A stretch of 5,871 nt of DNA, taken from contig CAZKYP010000202.1 in the NCBI GenBank assembly GCA_964556885.1, positions 1 to 5,871 on the forward strand, in the 5' to 3' direction. The notes beneath the pieces were generated by a model. That model had not been told where the DNA came from, made no database searches, and saw nothing but the letters and a program-made list of their open reading frames with translations. Both the position numbers and the translations under genes were made by a program. This document shows, piece by piece, positions 5,141 through 5,871 of this stretch. Source of the DNA: CAZKYP01 sp964556885 (GTDB lineage Bacteria > Planctomycetota > Phycisphaerae > Sedimentisphaerales > Anaerobacaceae). Each line of letters opens with the position of its first letter. The first letter of the stretch is position 1.

Positions 5141-5871
5141 ATGAATCATGCCTGTAAAGCACTCATTTTAATAGTAATCATAATTGAATTGTCAATCTTT
5201 GCATGTTTATCATTGGCTCAGGATACCGGTGATGCTCTCGATCAAGGTTTCAAGAATCCGCCGGATTCGGCCAAGCCGCGCGTCTGGTGGCACTGGACCG
5301 GCGGCAATGTCACTAAGGAGGGAATCACGAAAGACCTGGAGTGGATGAAGCGCGTCGGTATCGGCGGCGCGCAGGCGGCCGACATCGGAATGGCCGACGG
5401 GCAGACCATCGAAAAGCCGATTTCCTTCTTCACGCCTGAATGGTTCGACGCCATCAAATACGCCGCTTCGGAAGCCGATCGACTCGGTCTTGAAATGGCG
5501 ATTTTCAGTTCCTCCGGCTGGAGCCTGACCGGCGGTCCCTGGGTGAAACCCGAACAGGCGATGAAAAAGCTCGTCTGGAGCACAACAGAAGTCCAGGGGC
5601 CGATGAAGTTCAATGATAAGCTCCAGCAGCCTCCCTCGGGCCGCGGGATGCTCAGCAGTCTGCGAGGAACCGCCGCTGATCGCGGCGCGCTTGCAGATGG
5701 GGCTCGTGGCGGACGCGGCGGTGACGAGGCAGTTGAGGCTTTCTACCGTGACAGTGCTGTCGTTGCTTTCCGAACTCCGCCGGATGAGACGTTGATGCAG
5801 GACCTCAAGCCCATCGTTACCAGCAGCGGCGGTGATATCGATGGTGCGGCTCTGATGGACGATGTGTTTGG
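5141..5871 (+). CDS. Secreted GH106-family glycoside hydrolase (alpha-L-rhamnosidase-like), N-terminal part only
   Basis: ATG 5141 opens a frame that stays open to the window end (243 full codons, no stop). Residues 1-26 form a signal peptide: hydrophobic 7-25 and cleavage after Ser-Leu-Ala26, with an unusual Glu16 inside the core; Cys22 lacks a good lipobox. The mature protein begins with the GH106 N-terminal signature: a NPPDSAKPRVWWHW block (39-52), N-x-T-K-E-G-I, DLEWMKRVGIGG (65-76), TPEW (98-101), a D-R-L-G-L-E-M-A-I strand (113-121), SGWSLTGGPWVKPEQAMKKL (125-144) and FYRDSAVVAF (201-210). Known members remove alpha-L-rhamnose, for example from rhamnogalacturonans. The family is usually around 900 residues or more, so about three quarters, including the catalytic acids, lies outside the window. 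Residues 166-196 are a Gly/Arg/Ala-rich, probably disordered insert. The coding part is visibly more GC-rich (near 60% in sampled lines) than the TPR gene (near 45%). Family call strong, exact substrate unknown. Confidence 0.88.
   Translation, partial: MNHACKALILIVIIIELSIFACLSLAQDTGDALDQGFKNPPDSAKPRVWWHWTGGNVTKEGITKDLEWMKRVGIGGAQAADIGMADGQTIEKPISFFTPEWFDAIKYAASEADRLGLEMAIFSSSGWSLTGGPWVKPEQAMKKLVWSTTEVQGPMKFNDKLQQPPSGRGMLSSLRGTAADRGALADGARGGRGGDEAVEAFYRDSAVVAFRTPPDETLMQDLKPIVTSSGGDIDGAALMDDVF

Noticed and set aside
5141..5206. Lipoprotein signal at Cys22 of the GH106 protein
   Set aside because: The preceding residues I-F-A do not fit a lipobox well, with Phe at -2, while Ser-Leu-Ala26 is a normal signal peptidase I site.
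5242..5795. Minus-strand frame 5242-5613 and plus-strand frame 5613-5795
   Set aside because: Both are out-of-frame shadows of the GH106 gene, whose conserved motifs run through this region.
1..5871. CRISPR array, tRNA, rRNA, insertion sequence, toxin-antitoxin or phage genes
   Set aside because: I saw no regularly spaced repeats, cloverleaf-like sequence, transposase motif or terminal inverted repeats in the window.

Overview
The window looks like a draft or metagenome-assembled scaffold (it carries a run of exactly 100 N) from a carbohydrate-degrading, probably planctomycete bacterium. The pointers are secreted glycoside hydrolases with discoidin-like and PKD/Ig-like modules fused in front, a secreted kinesin-light-chain-type TPR protein, and a first protein whose C-terminal domain I associate from memory with large surface proteins of Phycisphaerae. 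The taxonomic call is inference; no rRNA or tRNA gene is present to anchor it.

Layout: (1) About 2-730, plus strand: the end, or all, of a protein with a Pro/Asp/Cys-rich repeat linker followed by a helical Cys-containing domain; its frame is open to the left edge of the window. (2) 814-2052, minus strand: an exported TPR-repeat protein, convergent with the first gene. (3) 2283-4880, minus strand: a secreted GH127 (DUF1680) family enzyme, beta-L-arabinofuranosidase-like, with the complete Glu/Cys zinc-thiolate active-site set but interrupted by the 100-N gap. (4) 4881-5140: a 260-bp divergent promoter region with a perfect TTCGAATTCGAA palindrome near the predicted transcription start of the right-hand gene. 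(5) 5141 to the right edge, plus strand: the first 243 codons of a secreted GH106-type alpha-L-rhamnosidase, which runs off the window without a stop.

The two divergently transcribed hydrolases suggest a locus that removes L-arabinofuranose and L-rhamnose side groups from a plant or algal polysaccharide or glycoprotein (for example rhamnogalacturonan, arabinogalactan or a hydroxyproline-rich glycoprotein). The TPR gene lies 230 bp downstream of the GH127 gene on the same strand and may or may not be co-transcribed. I did not find CRISPR, insertion sequences, prophage or a defence system. The most unexplained item is the Pro/Cys-rich protein at the left edge.
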